A stretch of DNA of 64,000 nucleotides from Bog-756 sp052326605 (GCA_052326605.1 JBKQMB010000033.1:1-64000), one strand, 5' to 3'; shown: positions 40,312-49,818, counted from the stretch's first letter. Translations and numbers: made by a program. Notes: a model not told the origin generated them from the sequence alone.

Positions 40312-41250
40312 TCACCGATGGTCCTGGCGCGCCGGCACCTCGGGCAGCACCTCGTGCCCGAACCGCTCGATGGCGTCCAACTGGGCGTCCATCGTCTCAC
40401 CGGGGAGGGCCACGCTCACCCAGTCGACCCCGATCGCCCCGAGCTCCTGCATCGAGGCGACCACCCGCTCTTCGTCGACCTCGGACCTGCCGCCCATCGA
40501 CAACCCCTCGGGGACGAAGCACACGGTCAGGGGCGCGCTTCGCCCGATCGCTGCCGCGTGCTCGCGTGCATGTTCCAGGGACGTGGCCAGATCCTCCGCA
40601 CTCTCCAGCGGAGCAGTGCGGGTACGTGCCGCCAGGCGGGCCGGGTTGGGGAAGGGACACCAGCCGTCGGCCAGCTCCACGGCCCTGCGGATGGCACGTC
40701 GGCTGTTGCCACCGATCCACAGTGGTGGGTGGGGTCGCTGGACGGGTCTCGGGAGCATGGTGTTCCCCGTCGCCCGGTAGCCCGACCCCTCGAAGGTGGT
40801 GCTCGAACCCGTCCATGCGGCGCGCATTGCGGCAATGGACTCGTCCATCCGTTCGTTCCGCTCGGCGAACGACGCCCCCAGCGCCTCGAACTCGGGTTCG
40901 AGGTAGCCGGCACCCAGGCCGAGGATCACCCGCCCGCCGCTCAGCACATCGAGGGAGGCGATCCCCTTGGCGGCCACGAACGGGTTGCGGTAGGCGACGA
41001 TGAAGAGATTGGTGTGGAGCCGGATGGTCGTCGTCGCCGCCGCCGCGAAGGACAGTGCCACCAGCGGGTCGAGGGCGTGGTGGCCGCCGTGGGCCAGCCA
41101 GGCGTCACCCGGGAAAGGGTGATCGGTGGTGTAGACGGCCCCGAACCCGGCCGTCTCGGCGGCGGCGGCCAGCTCGCCGATGGCACCCGGACCGAGGAAC
41201 TCCCCGTCGAGATCGACCCGGTGGGTCGGCAGCCCGTAGGACACGCGCAC
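40312..41250 (-). CDS. LLM-class F420-dependent oxidoreductase
   Basis: A 312-aa luciferase-like TIM barrel. LAAAAETAGFGAVYTTDHPFP, LHTNLFIVAYRNPFVAAKGIASLDVLSGGRVILGLGAGYLEPEFEALG (blocks NLFIVAYRNPF and GLGAGYLEPEFEALG) and RPHPPLWIGGNSRRAIRRA are the family blocks. The TIGR03619-type pattern suggests F420 use. Last gene of the five-gene operon starting at 43943; it begins 13 nt after the thioesterase stop. Confidence 0.9.
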   Translation of the reverse strand: MRVSYGLPTHRVDLDGEFLGPGAIGELAAAAETAGFGAVYTTDHPFPGDAWLAHGGHHALDPLVALSFAAAATTTIRLHTNLFIVAYRNPFVAAKGIASLDVLSGGRVILGLGAGYLEPEFEALGASFAERNERMDESIAAMRAAWTGSSTTFEGSGYRATGNTMLPRPVQRPHPPLWIGGNSRRAIRRAVELADGWCPFPNPARLAARTRTAPLESAEDLATSLEHAREHAAAIGRSAPLTVCFVPEGLSMGGRSEVDEERVVASMQELGAIGVDWVSVALPGETMDAQLDAIERFGHEVLPEVPARQDHR

Positions 41251-41263
41251 CCGACAGCCCCCG

Positions 41264-41716
41264 TCAGGCCGAGCGGTCGCCGGAGCCGGCCGGCTCGGCC
41301 AGCTCGGCCATCCACGCCGGCATGCGGGCCGCCCTCCCGGTGCTGTCCACCGCGCCGTGGACCGTGACCGCCGTGGACCGGGTCTCCTCCGTCACCTGCA
41401 GCAGGTAGCCGATCTGGAAAGTGGTCCGGGTCAGCTTGCCCACGGCCAGGCGGACGTCCACCTCGTCGTCGAAGTAGAGGGGCAGGCGGTAGCGAACGTA
41501 GAACTCGAGCACTGCGAAGTCGATGCCCTGTCGCCGGACCTCGTCGTAGGGATGGCCGGCCGCCCGCAGGAGCTCGACGCGGGCCTCCTCGAGATAGGCG
41601 GCGTAGGCGCCGTGATGGATGATCCCCATGGCATCCGTCTCCGCGAAGCGGGGCCGGATCCGGTGCACGAACCGGTAGGCCGACGGGTCGAGCGACGGGT
41701 CGAGCGAGAGGCGCAT
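41264..41716 (-). CDS. acyl-CoA thioesterase, 4-hydroxybenzoyl-CoA type
   Basis: A 150-aa hot-dog-fold protein. IRPRFAETDAMGIIHHGAYAAYLEEARVELLR (blocks FAETDAMGIIHHGAY and EEARVELLR) carries the catalytic Asp of this family. FYVRYRLPLYFDDEVDVRL and QIGYLLQV follow. It hydrolyses an acyl-CoA or acyl carrier thioester. The operon with an APH-like kinase and AttH/CrtC-like protein suggests lipid or terpenoid breakdown or tailoring. Confidence 0.9.
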   Translation of the reverse strand: MRLSLDPSLDPSAYRFVHRIRPRFAETDAMGIIHHGAYAAYLEEARVELLRAAGHPYDEVRRQGIDFAVLEFYVRYRLPLYFDDEVDVRLAVGKLTRTTFQIGYLLQVTEETRSTAVTVHGAVDSTGRAARMPAWMAELAEPAGSGDRSA

Positions 41717-41726
41717 CGGCCCGACG

Positions 41727-42671
41727 CTACCGTGCGGTCACCGGAATGTCGGGCTGGTTCCACTCGATCCACCCGGTGCCGGCCCGCCCGTCACGGCAGG
41801 TGAACCGGGCGAGCGCACGAGGGAACCGGGTGGTCCGGCCGTCCGGGGCCACCAGCAGTAGCGGCCCGAAGGCCAACGGCTGGATCACGAGCTCGAGTCC
41901 GCCCGGCTCGATCCGGATCGAGCCGGTGCTCGGCAGTCCCTCATCGCCCAGGACCTCGGTCACCTCCACCTCCACCACCGGGTGCACCTCCCCATCGGGG
42001 TGCTGCAGGTAGCCGAAGGCCACCGGGTGGCCGGGGATCCGGATGTCGGCGGCGTGCACCCTGGTCCCGTCGTCGAGCCGGGCCGCCATCCAGCACCAGC
42101 CGAAATCCCACCAGTCGCGGACGCCCCAGGAATGGTCACGCTGGCCGTGCCCCTCGACGGCGAGCATCTCGTCGCCCACGGTCACCGTGCCCCCGACCAG
42201 ACAGGGCACCTCGTACCGGGTGGTGATGTCGTAGTGGTACGGCACGCCGTCGGTGCTCCAGCTGAGGTCGAACCCGACACTGGTGGGGTCACCCGCCTCA
42301 CCCCGGTAGACCGCCGTCGGTTCGGCGTACCCGACGGCGGGCGCCGTCCCCCGCAGCGTCATCACGTCCAGGGGCTCCTCGACGGAGCAGGTGACGTCGT
42401 AGCCCTGCTCCCCGAGCACCAACCCGGTGCCCTCCCCGACCGGAAGGTCGTAGGCCACCGACGCGGTCACCGGACGTCCCGGGCCGACGACCATCGTCGT
42501 CCACCAGGTCACTCCCAGGTTGGGATACAGGCCGATCCGGGCGTACCCGGCCACCGCGCCGTCCTCGGACACGAAGTCGAGGTAGTACGACTCGCTCCAG
42601 AGCAACTCGGTCCCGGGGAGGTGTCGTTGCTCATCGTCGGGGTCCACCGGGTGGCTGCTCAGATGGGACAC
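41727..42671 (-). CDS. AttH/CrtC-like lipocalin-fold protein
   Basis: A 314-aa protein of the DUF7064/AttH-like type. HLPGTELLWSESYYLDFVSEDG at the start and EGHGQRDHSWGVRDWWDFGWCWMAARLDDG in the middle (blocks GHGQRDHSWGVRDWW) are typical of hydroxyneurosporene-synthase-like (CrtC) folds, which hydrate or isomerise terpenoids. No membrane segment. It is 10 nt before the thioesterase and 19 nt after the kinase. Substrate unknown, probably a lipid. Confidence 0.7.
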   Translation of the reverse strand: MSHLSSHPVDPDDEQRHLPGTELLWSESYYLDFVSEDGAVAGYARIGLYPNLGVTWWTTMVVGPGRPVTASVAYDLPVGEGTGLVLGEQGYDVTCSVEEPLDVMTLRGTAPAVGYAEPTAVYRGEAGDPTSVGFDLSWSTDGVPYHYDITTRYEVPCLVGGTVTVGDEMLAVEGHGQRDHSWGVRDWWDFGWCWMAARLDDGTRVHAADIRIPGHPVAFGYLQHPDGEVHPVVEVEVTEVLGDEGLPSTGSIRIEPGGLELVIQPLAFGPLLLVAPDGRTTRFPRALARFTCRDGRAGTGWIEWNQPDIPVTAR

Positions 42672-42690
42672 GTATCCTCCTGTTGTCGGG

Positions 42691-43794
42691 TCACCTGCGG
42701 TTCGGCCCGGGAAGGACCGCCTCGGCGTCGAGGTCGAGGGCCTGTTGGGCGTAACGACCCAGGTTGCAGACGAACATCTCGTCGCCCCGCTCCGTCCGCT
42801 TCACCAGCATGGACGCCCCGATGGTCATGAGCAGCCCACCGAAGCACATGAGGCGGCAGTCCTGTTCGAGTTGGCCCAGGCCGTAGTCGGTCACCCCTCG
42901 GGCCACCAGGGCACCATGGTACGCACGCAGCAGGTCGTCGCCGTGGCACCGACGGTCCTCGACGGTGAGGCTCGCTCCGATGAAGTAGGACACGTCCGAG
43001 GCGGCGGAGCCCCACGCCGCCGTCTGCCAATCGACCACGTAGGGACGCACCTGTCCGGGGCAGAACAGGAGATTGTCGAGGCGGAAGTCGCCGTGGGTCA
43101 CGGTGGTGGCAGCCGAGCGGCCCGCCAGCCAGGCACCCAGCACGCCGACGAAGTGGTCGCACACCTCGAGGTGGGCCGGATCGATACGCGACCCGTACCG
43201 CTCGACGAACCCCGGCCACAACGGGGTGACCACCCCGGCGAGGAACCGGTCGGCCTCGGGGCCCCCGCGTTGCAGCCACCCCAGTCCGGCGAGGTGGGGG
43301 TCGGACCAGGCCGGCCCGTGGAGGGCGGCCATCTCGACCAGTGCCGCCTCGGCCACCTCCGCGTCACATCCGTCGAGCTGGTCGCCCTGGACCCCGTCGA
43401 TCACGTCCTCGAGCAGGATCACGAACCATCCGGTGTCGGCCTCGTACTCGCAGAGATAGCACGTGGGCATGCGGGCGCCGACCCGGCCGGCCACCGCGGC
43501 GTAGAAACCGACCTCGATCTCGTAGGCCCTGGTCATCAGACCGGTCGACCGGCTCTGCTCGTCGGCGGAGGCGAACTTGGCGACGACCGAGTGCTCATTG
43601 CCGTCCGAGGGCTCGAGCCGGTAGGAGACCCGCACGGTGTCGGCCATCTGCCCGGTGCCCACGGGGCCGGTCGACACGGAGTGCGCCACCCGGCCTTCGG
43701 CGAGCACCCCCGCCTGGGCGAGGACGGACGTCAGCCATTCGGCGGAAACATCCTCGGGTCGATGCACCGAGCCCGGCGGGCCCGCGGCAATCAC
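42691..43794 (-). CDS. aminoglycoside-phosphotransferase-like (APH/EcKL) kinase
   Basis: A 367-aa protein with kinase-like motifs. VVAKFA is the ATP-lysine strand, THGDFRLDNLLF the catalytic loop (HGDxxxxN), and VVDWQTA the metal-binding DxD equivalent. FVILLEDVIDGVQGDQLDG fits the ecdysteroid-kinase-like branch seen near lipid and sterol genes in actinobacteria. Its GTG start overlaps the stop of a 50-aa ORF (GTGA), which suggests translational coupling. It would phosphorylate a small hydroxylated compound. Confidence 0.85.
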   Translation of the reverse strand: MIAAGPPGSVHRPEDVSAEWLTSVLAQAGVLAEGRVAHSVSTGPVGTGQMADTVRVSYRLEPSDGNEHSVVAKFASADEQSRSTGLMTRAYEIEVGFYAAVAGRVGARMPTCYLCEYEADTGWFVILLEDVIDGVQGDQLDGCDAEVAEAALVEMAALHGPAWSDPHLAGLGWLQRGGPEADRFLAGVVTPLWPGFVERYGSRIDPAHLEVCDHFVGVLGAWLAGRSAATTVTHGDFRLDNLLFCPGQVRPYVVDWQTAAWGSAASDVSYFIGASLTVEDRRCHGDDLLRAYHGALVARGVTDYGLGQLEQDCRLMCFGGLLMTIGASMLVKRTERGDEMFVCNLGRYAQQALDLDAEAVLPGPNRR

Positions 43795-43943
43795 GAGGGA
43801 GCGACCGGCTCGCCGAGCGACCCCGAGCAGGCCACCTGACCGAAGAGGGGACGCCCCGGGACGTGGCCCGACCTCGGAGACGCCTCGAGGAACCCGTCGA
43901 GCTGCACGCTGGTGACGATACCCATCCGTTCGGACAGGTGCAC
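43791..43943 (-). CDS. 50-aa ORF coupled to the APH-like kinase gene
   Basis: A GTG at 43943 follows GGAGGG by 4-5 nt and opens a frame reading HLSERMGIVTSVQLDGFLEA and ending LGEPVAPS. Its TGA overlaps the kinase GTG (GTGA), the same overlap used by proven gene pairs in this window. I do not recognise the sequence. An ATG six codons in is also possible. Either a small protein or a leader for the operon. Confidence 0.5.
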   Translation of the reverse strand: MHLSERMGIVTSVQLDGFLEASPRSGHVPGRPLFGQVACSGSLGEPVAPS

Positions 43944-44101
43944 GAGACCCTCCGGTGGCCCGCTCCCCGCCCTATTGCCGCGTGATCGCCGGGGCTAGTG
44001 TCGGCAGAGGCGGAGCCAGTGCAGGATGCCTGCCGTCGGAGCACATCCTGCCCGGGCCTGCACCAGTCCGAAGCCGCAAGGGAACACTCGATCCCCCGAA
44101 C

Positions 44102-45901
44102 ATGAACAAGGCGGTAGCCGTGCGACGTGGGTTGAGGAGCGCAGTTGCGATCCTGTTGGTGGCCGCTGGATCGGTCGGCACGGCCCTGGCCGTCTCGCAG
44201 GGGACCGCCGGGGCCCAGGGCAGTGGGGCCATCTCCATCCAGCCGACCGATCCGCCGGTCTACGACTTCGATGCCCCGGACCCTGACGTGGTGTGGGACG
44301 GATCGAACTACTACGCCTTCACCACCGGCACCGACCGCGGCAACAACCTCCAGGCGCTGGTCGACACCGGCAACGGATGGAACACCTATACCGGGACCGC
44401 GTCGGGCTCCACCGCCCTTCCCTTCCCCCCGGCCTGGGAGACGCCGAACACCCAGACCTCACCCGGTGTCTTCCACTGGAACGGGAAGTGGATCATGTAC
44501 TACGACGCCGCCTCAAACGGGCAGCCGGGCGACACGGGATCCGACTGCCTGTCGGTGGCCACGGCGGCGACCCTCACGCCGAACCACCCGGTCTTCACCG
44601 ACAATTCCACTCAGCCCCTGCTCTGCCAGCCGAACCTGGGGGGTGCGATCGATCCGAGCCCGTTCGTCGATCCGGCGACGGGGACTCCCTACCTGGTCTG
44701 GAAGTCGAACGACGGCGGCTCCACCGGACCGGCTCGCCTGTGGTCCCAGCAACTCAGTGCTGACGGGATGTCCCTGGTCGGGTCGCCGACCCAGCTCCTG
44801 ATTCAGAATGGCTTCCAGTTCCCTTGGGAGACCACGGTCGAGAACCCCGACATGGCCGAGGTGGGGGGCACCTACTTCCTCCTCTTCTCGGCGGGTGCCT
44901 ACGACTCCTCTGGCTACTCCGAAGCGTTCGCCACCTGTGCCGGCCCGGCCGGGCCGTGCACCCAGAGCCAGACCGAGCCGTTCCTCACCTCCTACGGATC
45001 GGCGGCCGGCCCGGGTGGTGGGTCGTTCTTCAAGGATGCATCCGGCAACTGGATGCTGGCGTACGCCGCCTGGCTGCCCGGATGCACCGCCTACGTCGAC
45101 CCCTCCTGCGTGGGCGCACGACGCCTGTTCGTGGCGCCCATCGAGTTCACTCCTGCGTCGCTCCCCACCCCGGTCACCGGCATGGCCTCGACCCCGACAG
45201 GCGACGGCTACTGGCTGGTCAACACGCAGGGCGGGGTATCGGCCCACGGCGCCGCGCAGTACTACGGGTCGATGGCCGGCCACGCGCTCAACGCACCGGT
45301 CGAGCACATCGTGGCCACCCCGGACGGCAAGGGATACTGGCTGGTGGCCGCCGACGGTGGGACCTTCGCCTTCGGTGACGCCGGGTTCTACGGTTCGATG
45401 GGCGGTCGGCCCCTCAACGCCCCTGTGGTGTCGATCACGCCCACCAAGGACGGCAAGGGGTACTGGCTGGTGGGCGCCGATGGTGGCATCTTCGCCTTCG
45501 GCGACGCCCAGTTCCACGGATCGATGGGCGGTCAACACCTGAACAGGCCGGTGGTCGGCGTCACCTCCGACTACGCCACCGGTGGCTACTGGGAGGTGGC
45601 CTCGGACGGTGGCATCTTCGCCTTCGGCGCCCCGTTCTTCGGTTCCACCGGCAACCTGACCCTCAACCAGCCGGTCAACGGCATGGCTCCCACGGCCGAC
45701 GGCGGGGGCTACTGGTTCGTGGCCTCCGACGGCGGCATCTTCGCCTTCGGTGACGCCCAGTTCCACGGATCGATGGGGGGCGCACACCTCAATGCATCCG
45801 TCACTGGCATGGCGGCCGACGCGGGCTCGGGCGGCTACTGGTTGGTCGGGGCGGATGGCGGCATCTTCTCCTTCGGGGCACCGTTCTACGGCGCCGACTA
45901 G
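44102..45901 (+). CDS. secreted GH43-like glycoside hydrolase with six GYWLV-type repeats
   Basis: A 599-aa secreted protein. Residues 1-38 are a signal peptide (SAVAILLVAAGSVGTALAV, cut near GAQG). Residues 50-345 are a five-bladed GH43-type propeller. DPDVVWDG is the base Asp, GAIDPSPFVDP the middle Asp, and VENPDMAEVGGTYFLLFS holds the acid Glu. The rest is six repeats of about 45 residues, each with GYW(L/F/E)V and DGGIFAFG. This is a repeat type I associate with Acidimicrobiia surface proteins. It probably cuts arabinan or xylan-like sugars, with the repeats as a binding or cell-wall module. Confidence 0.82.
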   Translation: MNKAVAVRRGLRSAVAILLVAAGSVGTALAVSQGTAGAQGSGAISIQPTDPPVYDFDAPDPDVVWDGSNYYAFTTGTDRGNNLQALVDTGNGWNTYTGTASGSTALPFPPAWETPNTQTSPGVFHWNGKWIMYYDAASNGQPGDTGSDCLSVATAATLTPNHPVFTDNSTQPLLCQPNLGGAIDPSPFVDPATGTPYLVWKSNDGGSTGPARLWSQQLSADGMSLVGSPTQLLIQNGFQFPWETTVENPDMAEVGGTYFLLFSAGAYDSSGYSEAFATCAGPAGPCTQSQTEPFLTSYGSAAGPGGGSFFKDASGNWMLAYAAWLPGCTAYVDPSCVGARRLFVAPIEFTPASLPTPVTGMASTPTGDGYWLVNTQGGVSAHGAAQYYGSMAGHALNAPVEHIVATPDGKGYWLVAADGGTFAFGDAGFYGSMGGRPLNAPVVSITPTKDGKGYWLVGADGGIFAFGDAQFHGSMGGQHLNRPVVGVTSDYATGGYWEVASDGGIFAFGAPFFGSTGNLTLNQPVNGMAPTADGGGYWFVASDGGIFAFGDAQFHGSMGGAHLNASVTGMAADAGSGGYWLVGADGGIFSFGAPFYGAD

Positions 45902-46011
45902 GAACAGGACAATAGGGAAGGGCCTGCCGTCGCCGGCGGTCGAACTCCCGCCCGCATCGTGGCCCGAAACGGCTTCGGTCCTCCCGCTCGAGCGGGGGAC
46001 CCGCAGGTAGT

Positions 46012-47976
46012 ATGCCCGCCGTGAGCAGCGCAGGCCCGCAGGCACCTCGCTTTGCCCACGCTCGCGAGAAGCCCGCTCGTTGGCCTTGTGTGGCCGCCGC
46101 CCTCGTAGCCGGTGTGGTGGTCTTCGCGGGGTCGCGCCTGTGCCTTGCTTGGATCCGAGACCTCCATGTCCCGGTGAGCGGGGACGAGCCGCACTACCTG
46201 GTTGCCGCACTGGCCATTGGGAAGTTCCACACTCTGCACATCGACGAGGCCTACCGCTACGCCATCGGCCACGACATGTTCAAGCGCTGGAACGTCCACT
46301 TCGGACCGCAGGCGATTGCCACTGGTTCCGTCCAAGCCGTGTACAGCCACCACGCATACTTCTCGTACCACGAGCTCGGACTGCCGATCCTGCTCGCCGT
46401 ACCGACGGCCATCGGCGGACTAGTCGGAGCGGAGCTTGGCCTTGCTGCGATCATCGCCGCGCTGACCGCCGCGCTGGCCTACCTGGTGGGCAGGGTGAGC
46501 GAGGTGCGTTCGCCCTGGCGGCTGGCGGTGGTCGGGCTCTTCCTGTCCCCGGGCTACCTGCTTGCCAGCACGCAGGTCTACCCGGATCTGGTGAGCGGCC
46601 TGCTCATGGCCATATTCCTGCTTCTTGTCGCCTCACTCGAAGTCAACGGCCCCGTGTCACGGGTCGAGCTCGTCATCATGGGCCTGGTCGTCGGCTACCT
46701 CCCCTGGCTCCACGACAAGAACTTCCTGATCGCCGCCATTCTTTCCGCCACGATCACGCTCGCCTTTCGAAGAAGACGACTTCCTGTCCGTTCCCTCCTC
46801 TACGTCGGTGTCCCCGCCGTCGTGCTGTGGGCCGCTCTTCTCGCATACAACTACTACGTCTTCGCCAACATCGAGGGCCCAGGGGACAGCGCAACCTTCG
46901 ACCTGGCGACCTGGACGCGGATCCTGGCACTGCTGATCGACCGGCGGCAGGGCATCGTGATCCAGATGCCCGCCGTGCTGGTCGGGATAGCCGGCATCTG
47001 GGTCGTTCGTCGGCGGGTGCCGATCACCGTGGTGGGTACCACGTTCTCAACGGTCGCACTAATCGTTCTGAACGGCACGCTCACCAACAGCTTCGGCGGG
47101 TTCAGTTTCGTCGGTCGCCTCCAGTGGGAGATCGCTCCTGCGCTGCTCGCGTTCGCCGGACTGTATCTGCTGACGCTGGCCACCGTTCGCCCACGCGTCC
47201 TGATCGTCGTCACCGGGCTTCTCGGTGTGGTGTACGCGGTCGAGTGGATCGAGCTCGTCGGCAGTCGGCACCACTTCTACGACTTCTACAACGTCTACAA
47301 CGTCTACAACCAGGGCTACTGGAATCGTGACCTTTACAGCGGGTGGTGGGGAGCCCTTGATCCCTTCTCTCCGATCCTCGGCGACATCGACCGAACCTGG
47401 ACGAGCCTCTGGCACGGTGACCGCGTCTTGCTGAGCGTGGCGTTCGTCCTGCTGTTGAGTGCGCTCGTGGTGCAGCTACTGGTGCGGTTCACCCAACGAT
47501 CCCCCTGGCGTCGTGCTCCAACGGTCGGTGTGCTGCTCGGACTCGTGGCGGTGACCGGAATCGCCACGACGGTCGCCGCCGCCCCGTCCCTGGCGACGGA
47601 GGTGTACCCCGCAAGCGTGCTCGCCTCGCAGGTTGGGACGGTCGTTGGCACCTCACGTGTCGTCAAGGGCCCGTCTGCCCATGGCGCACTTGTCTACGGC
47701 CCGGACGCCCCGGTCGTGCCGGGGCACTACGTGGCAACGTACTATTTCCGCCTGCGAGATCCCCAGTCGCAGCTGGCCGACGTCATCCTCCTCGCCACGC
47801 TCACCAGCCCGCCGGTCACCTTGGCCACTACGCGACTCAAGCCGGCGCAGTCGCTCGCATCCGCCTCACTGCGCTTCACCGTCCAGCACCGGGGATACCT
47901 GCAGACGCGTGCATTCTGGGCCGGCGCGGGTTCGCTCGAGGTGACCGAGGTAACACTGGTGCGGGTTCGCGGATAG
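46012..47976 (+). CDS. GT-C-type membrane glycosyltransferase-like protein
   Basis: A 654-aa membrane protein. The first segment is VAAALVAGVVVFAGSRLCLAW, followed by an exported loop with GDEPHYLVAA, the DE(P)HY motif found near the start of PMT/ArnT-like GT-C enzymes. About ten more hydrophobic segments follow, then a tail of about 120 residues ending TEVTLVRVRG that looks like a beta domain. It would transfer a sugar from a polyprenyl donor outside the membrane. It is 110 nt behind the GH43 gene. A GTG at 46021 is an alternative start. Confidence 0.7.
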   Translation: MPAVSSAGPQAPRFAHAREKPARWPCVAAALVAGVVVFAGSRLCLAWIRDLHVPVSGDEPHYLVAALAIGKFHTLHIDEAYRYAIGHDMFKRWNVHFGPQAIATGSVQAVYSHHAYFSYHELGLPILLAVPTAIGGLVGAELGLAAIIAALTAALAYLVGRVSEVRSPWRLAVVGLFLSPGYLLASTQVYPDLVSGLLMAIFLLLVASLEVNGPVSRVELVIMGLVVGYLPWLHDKNFLIAAILSATITLAFRRRRLPVRSLLYVGVPAVVLWAALLAYNYYVFANIEGPGDSATFDLATWTRILALLIDRRQGIVIQMPAVLVGIAGIWVVRRRVPITVVGTTFSTVALIVLNGTLTNSFGGFSFVGRLQWEIAPALLAFAGLYLLTLATVRPRVLIVVTGLLGVVYAVEWIELVGSRHHFYDFYNVYNVYNQGYWNRDLYSGWWGALDPFSPILGDIDRTWTSLWHGDRVLLSVAFVLLLSALVVQLLVRFTQRSPWRRAPTVGVLLGLVAVTGIATTVAAAPSLATEVYPASVLASQVGTVVGTSRVVKGPSAHGALVYGPDAPVVPGHYVATYYFRLRDPQSQLADVILLATLTSPPVTLATTRLKPAQSLASASLRFTVQHRGYLQTRAFWAGAGSLEVTEVTLVRVRG

Positions 47977-48065
47977 CCCCAGCGACGACGTCCGGCGCTG
48001 CCGCAAAGGTCATGTCCGGGGGGACTCAGTAGCAGCTCGATCGAAGCTGCCCGACGCGGTTGAGT

Positions 48066-48491
48066 TCAGATGCGCTGGTCGGTCCCCAGGTCAGGAAGGC
48101 CGTCGAAGTACCGGTCGAGCACTTGCCCGAACAGTGGTTCGTCGGGAGCAGCCCGCATGAACAACGTCATCGACGAGTGCAATTTCCGAGCGTCGACGAT
48201 TCCGAAGATCTGCTCCGCACTCTCCGCCTGCCCATTGGCGACCATGCGCGCGCATTCGATCAGCCGAGGTCCGAGGGTGGCGTGGTGGAGATATTCCTGC
48301 GCCTCCTTCAGTGACGAGATCGCAAACCTCTTCGACATTGCGCTTACTCCGAGGCCGGCGATCTGTGGAAACACGAACCACATCCAGTGGCCCGTCTTGT
48401 GACCATGACGCAGCTCCTCGATAGCATGGTCGTAGGTGTCGTCGGCGTCCTGGGCGGCAACGAAGCGCTCCAGGTCGTGCGGATCGTGCAT
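48066..48491 (-). CDS. DUF1810 protein
   Basis: A 141-aa protein from the ATG at 48491. DLERFVAAQDADDTYDHAIEELRHGHKTGHWMWFVFPQIAGLG (blocks LERFVAAQ and HWMWFVFPQIAGLG) and SMTLFMRAAPDEPLFGQVLDRYFDG are diagnostic of DUF1810. The family has an unknown function and is distantly linked to nucleotide-binding folds. Stands alone. Confidence 0.92.
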   Translation of the reverse strand: MHDPHDLERFVAAQDADDTYDHAIEELRHGHKTGHWMWFVFPQIAGLGVSAMSKRFAISSLKEAQEYLHHATLGPRLIECARMVANGQAESAEQIFGIVDARKLHSSMTLFMRAAPDEPLFGQVLDRYFDGLPDLGTDQRI

Positions 48492-48701
48492 AGGTACTCC
48501 CGTGTGGTCACGACACCCGATCAGTCGGATGGCGGACAGGGCGATCACTCGACCTGGCGAAGATGGTAGCGGGAAGCCACCTGCGCCCTGAGCTCGCCGG
48601 GGCGGCCGATCCAATCAGGCGATTCCACCAACGAATGGGCCGGCAGAGAGCCCCCTGTTGCTCAGTGAAGCGCCGGAACCGCGCCCGGCACGCTTCGATG
48701 C

Positions 48702-49682
48702 TCAGCGGTACACCGGGGTCATGTCGCCGTACCGGTCCCCGGCGCTCGCACCGGGAGGCAGGACCTCGTCAATGCGTTGCAGATCGTCCTCGCTCAGCAC
48801 GATGCCGTCAGCCGCCACGTTCTGCTCGAGGTACCTCCGTCTCTTGGTGCCGGGGATGGGCACCACGTCGTCTCCCTGGGCCAGCACCCAGGCCAGGGCC
48901 AGCTGCGACGCGGCCAAACCCCGGGCGGCGGCGATCTCCTTCACCCGCTCGACCAGCTGCAGGTTCTTTTCGAAGTTCGCACCCTGGAAGCGCGGGTTGT
49001 GCCGCCTGAAGTCGTCCTCGGCCAGGTCTTCGGGATTCTGGATCGCCCCGGTCAGGAAGCCGCGCCCGAGCGGCGAGTAGGCGACAAAGCCGATGCCCAG
49101 CTGGCGGACGGTGTCGAGTACGCCATTGGTCTCAGGGTCCCGGGTCCACAGCGACCACTCCGTCTGCACGGCGGCAATCGGGTGCACGGCGTGCGCCAGG
49201 CGAATCGTGTCGGGGGCCGCTTCGGACAGGCCCAGGTGACGCACCTTGCCCGCCGCCACCAGCTCGGCCATGGCACCCACCGTGTCCTCGATCGGGGTGT
49301 CGGGATCGACTCGGTGCTGGTAGTAGAGGTCGATGTGGTCGACGCCCAGTCGCCCCAGCGAGGCGTCGCAGGCCGATCGCACGTACTCGGGGCGGCCGTT
49401 GACGCCGATGCGGGTGCCGTCGGGGGCGCGCTCGTTCCCGAACTTGGTGGCGAGGACCACCTCGGCGCGGCGGCCGGCCAGGGCGCGCCCCACCAACTGC
49501 TCGTTGGTGAACGGCCCGTACATGTCCGCGGTATCGAGCAGCGTGACGCCGAGGTCGAGGGCGCGGTGGATGGTGGCGATCGACTCATCCTCGTCCCCCG
49601 CACCGTAGAACTCGCTCATCCCCATGCATCCGAGTCCCTGAGCCGAGACGACGAGGCCTTGCCCGAGTGTTCGTGTGCGCAT
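48702..49682 (-). CDS. aldo/keto reductase
   Basis: A 326-aa (beta/alpha)8 oxidoreductase. The catalytic tetrad is Asp50, Tyr55 (LLDTADMYGPFTNE), Lys80 (VVLATKFG) and His123 (DLYYQHRVD). The NADPH end is VVPIPGTKRRRYLEQN. The GLGCMGMSEFYG start places it in the AKR subgroup of YajO/IolS-like reductases of aldehydes and ketones. Monocistronic. Confidence 0.94.
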   Translation of the reverse strand: MRTRTLGQGLVVSAQGLGCMGMSEFYGAGDEDESIATIHRALDLGVTLLDTADMYGPFTNEQLVGRALAGRRAEVVLATKFGNERAPDGTRIGVNGRPEYVRSACDASLGRLGVDHIDLYYQHRVDPDTPIEDTVGAMAELVAAGKVRHLGLSEAAPDTIRLAHAVHPIAAVQTEWSLWTRDPETNGVLDTVRQLGIGFVAYSPLGRGFLTGAIQNPEDLAEDDFRRHNPRFQGANFEKNLQLVERVKEIAAARGLAASQLALAWVLAQGDDVVPIPGTKRRRYLEQNVAADGIVLSEDDLQRIDEVLPPGASAGDRYGDMTPVYR

Positions 49683-49818
49683 GGCCCCGTTCTACCGTGC
49701 GCGCAAGGTGGGCCGAACCGGCTCTCGGTCGGCATCGGCTGGTACGTCCGCGATCAAAGGGGCGCGAGACGGACTTAGGTGCTGAATGCTCTGACTCCAC
49801 CATGGCTCCGCGCCGCGA

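Noticed and set aside
43944..44101. Extension of the GH43 protein to the frame start at 43955
   Set aside because: The signal peptide starts at the ATG 44102. The extra 49 residues would precede it and destroy export.
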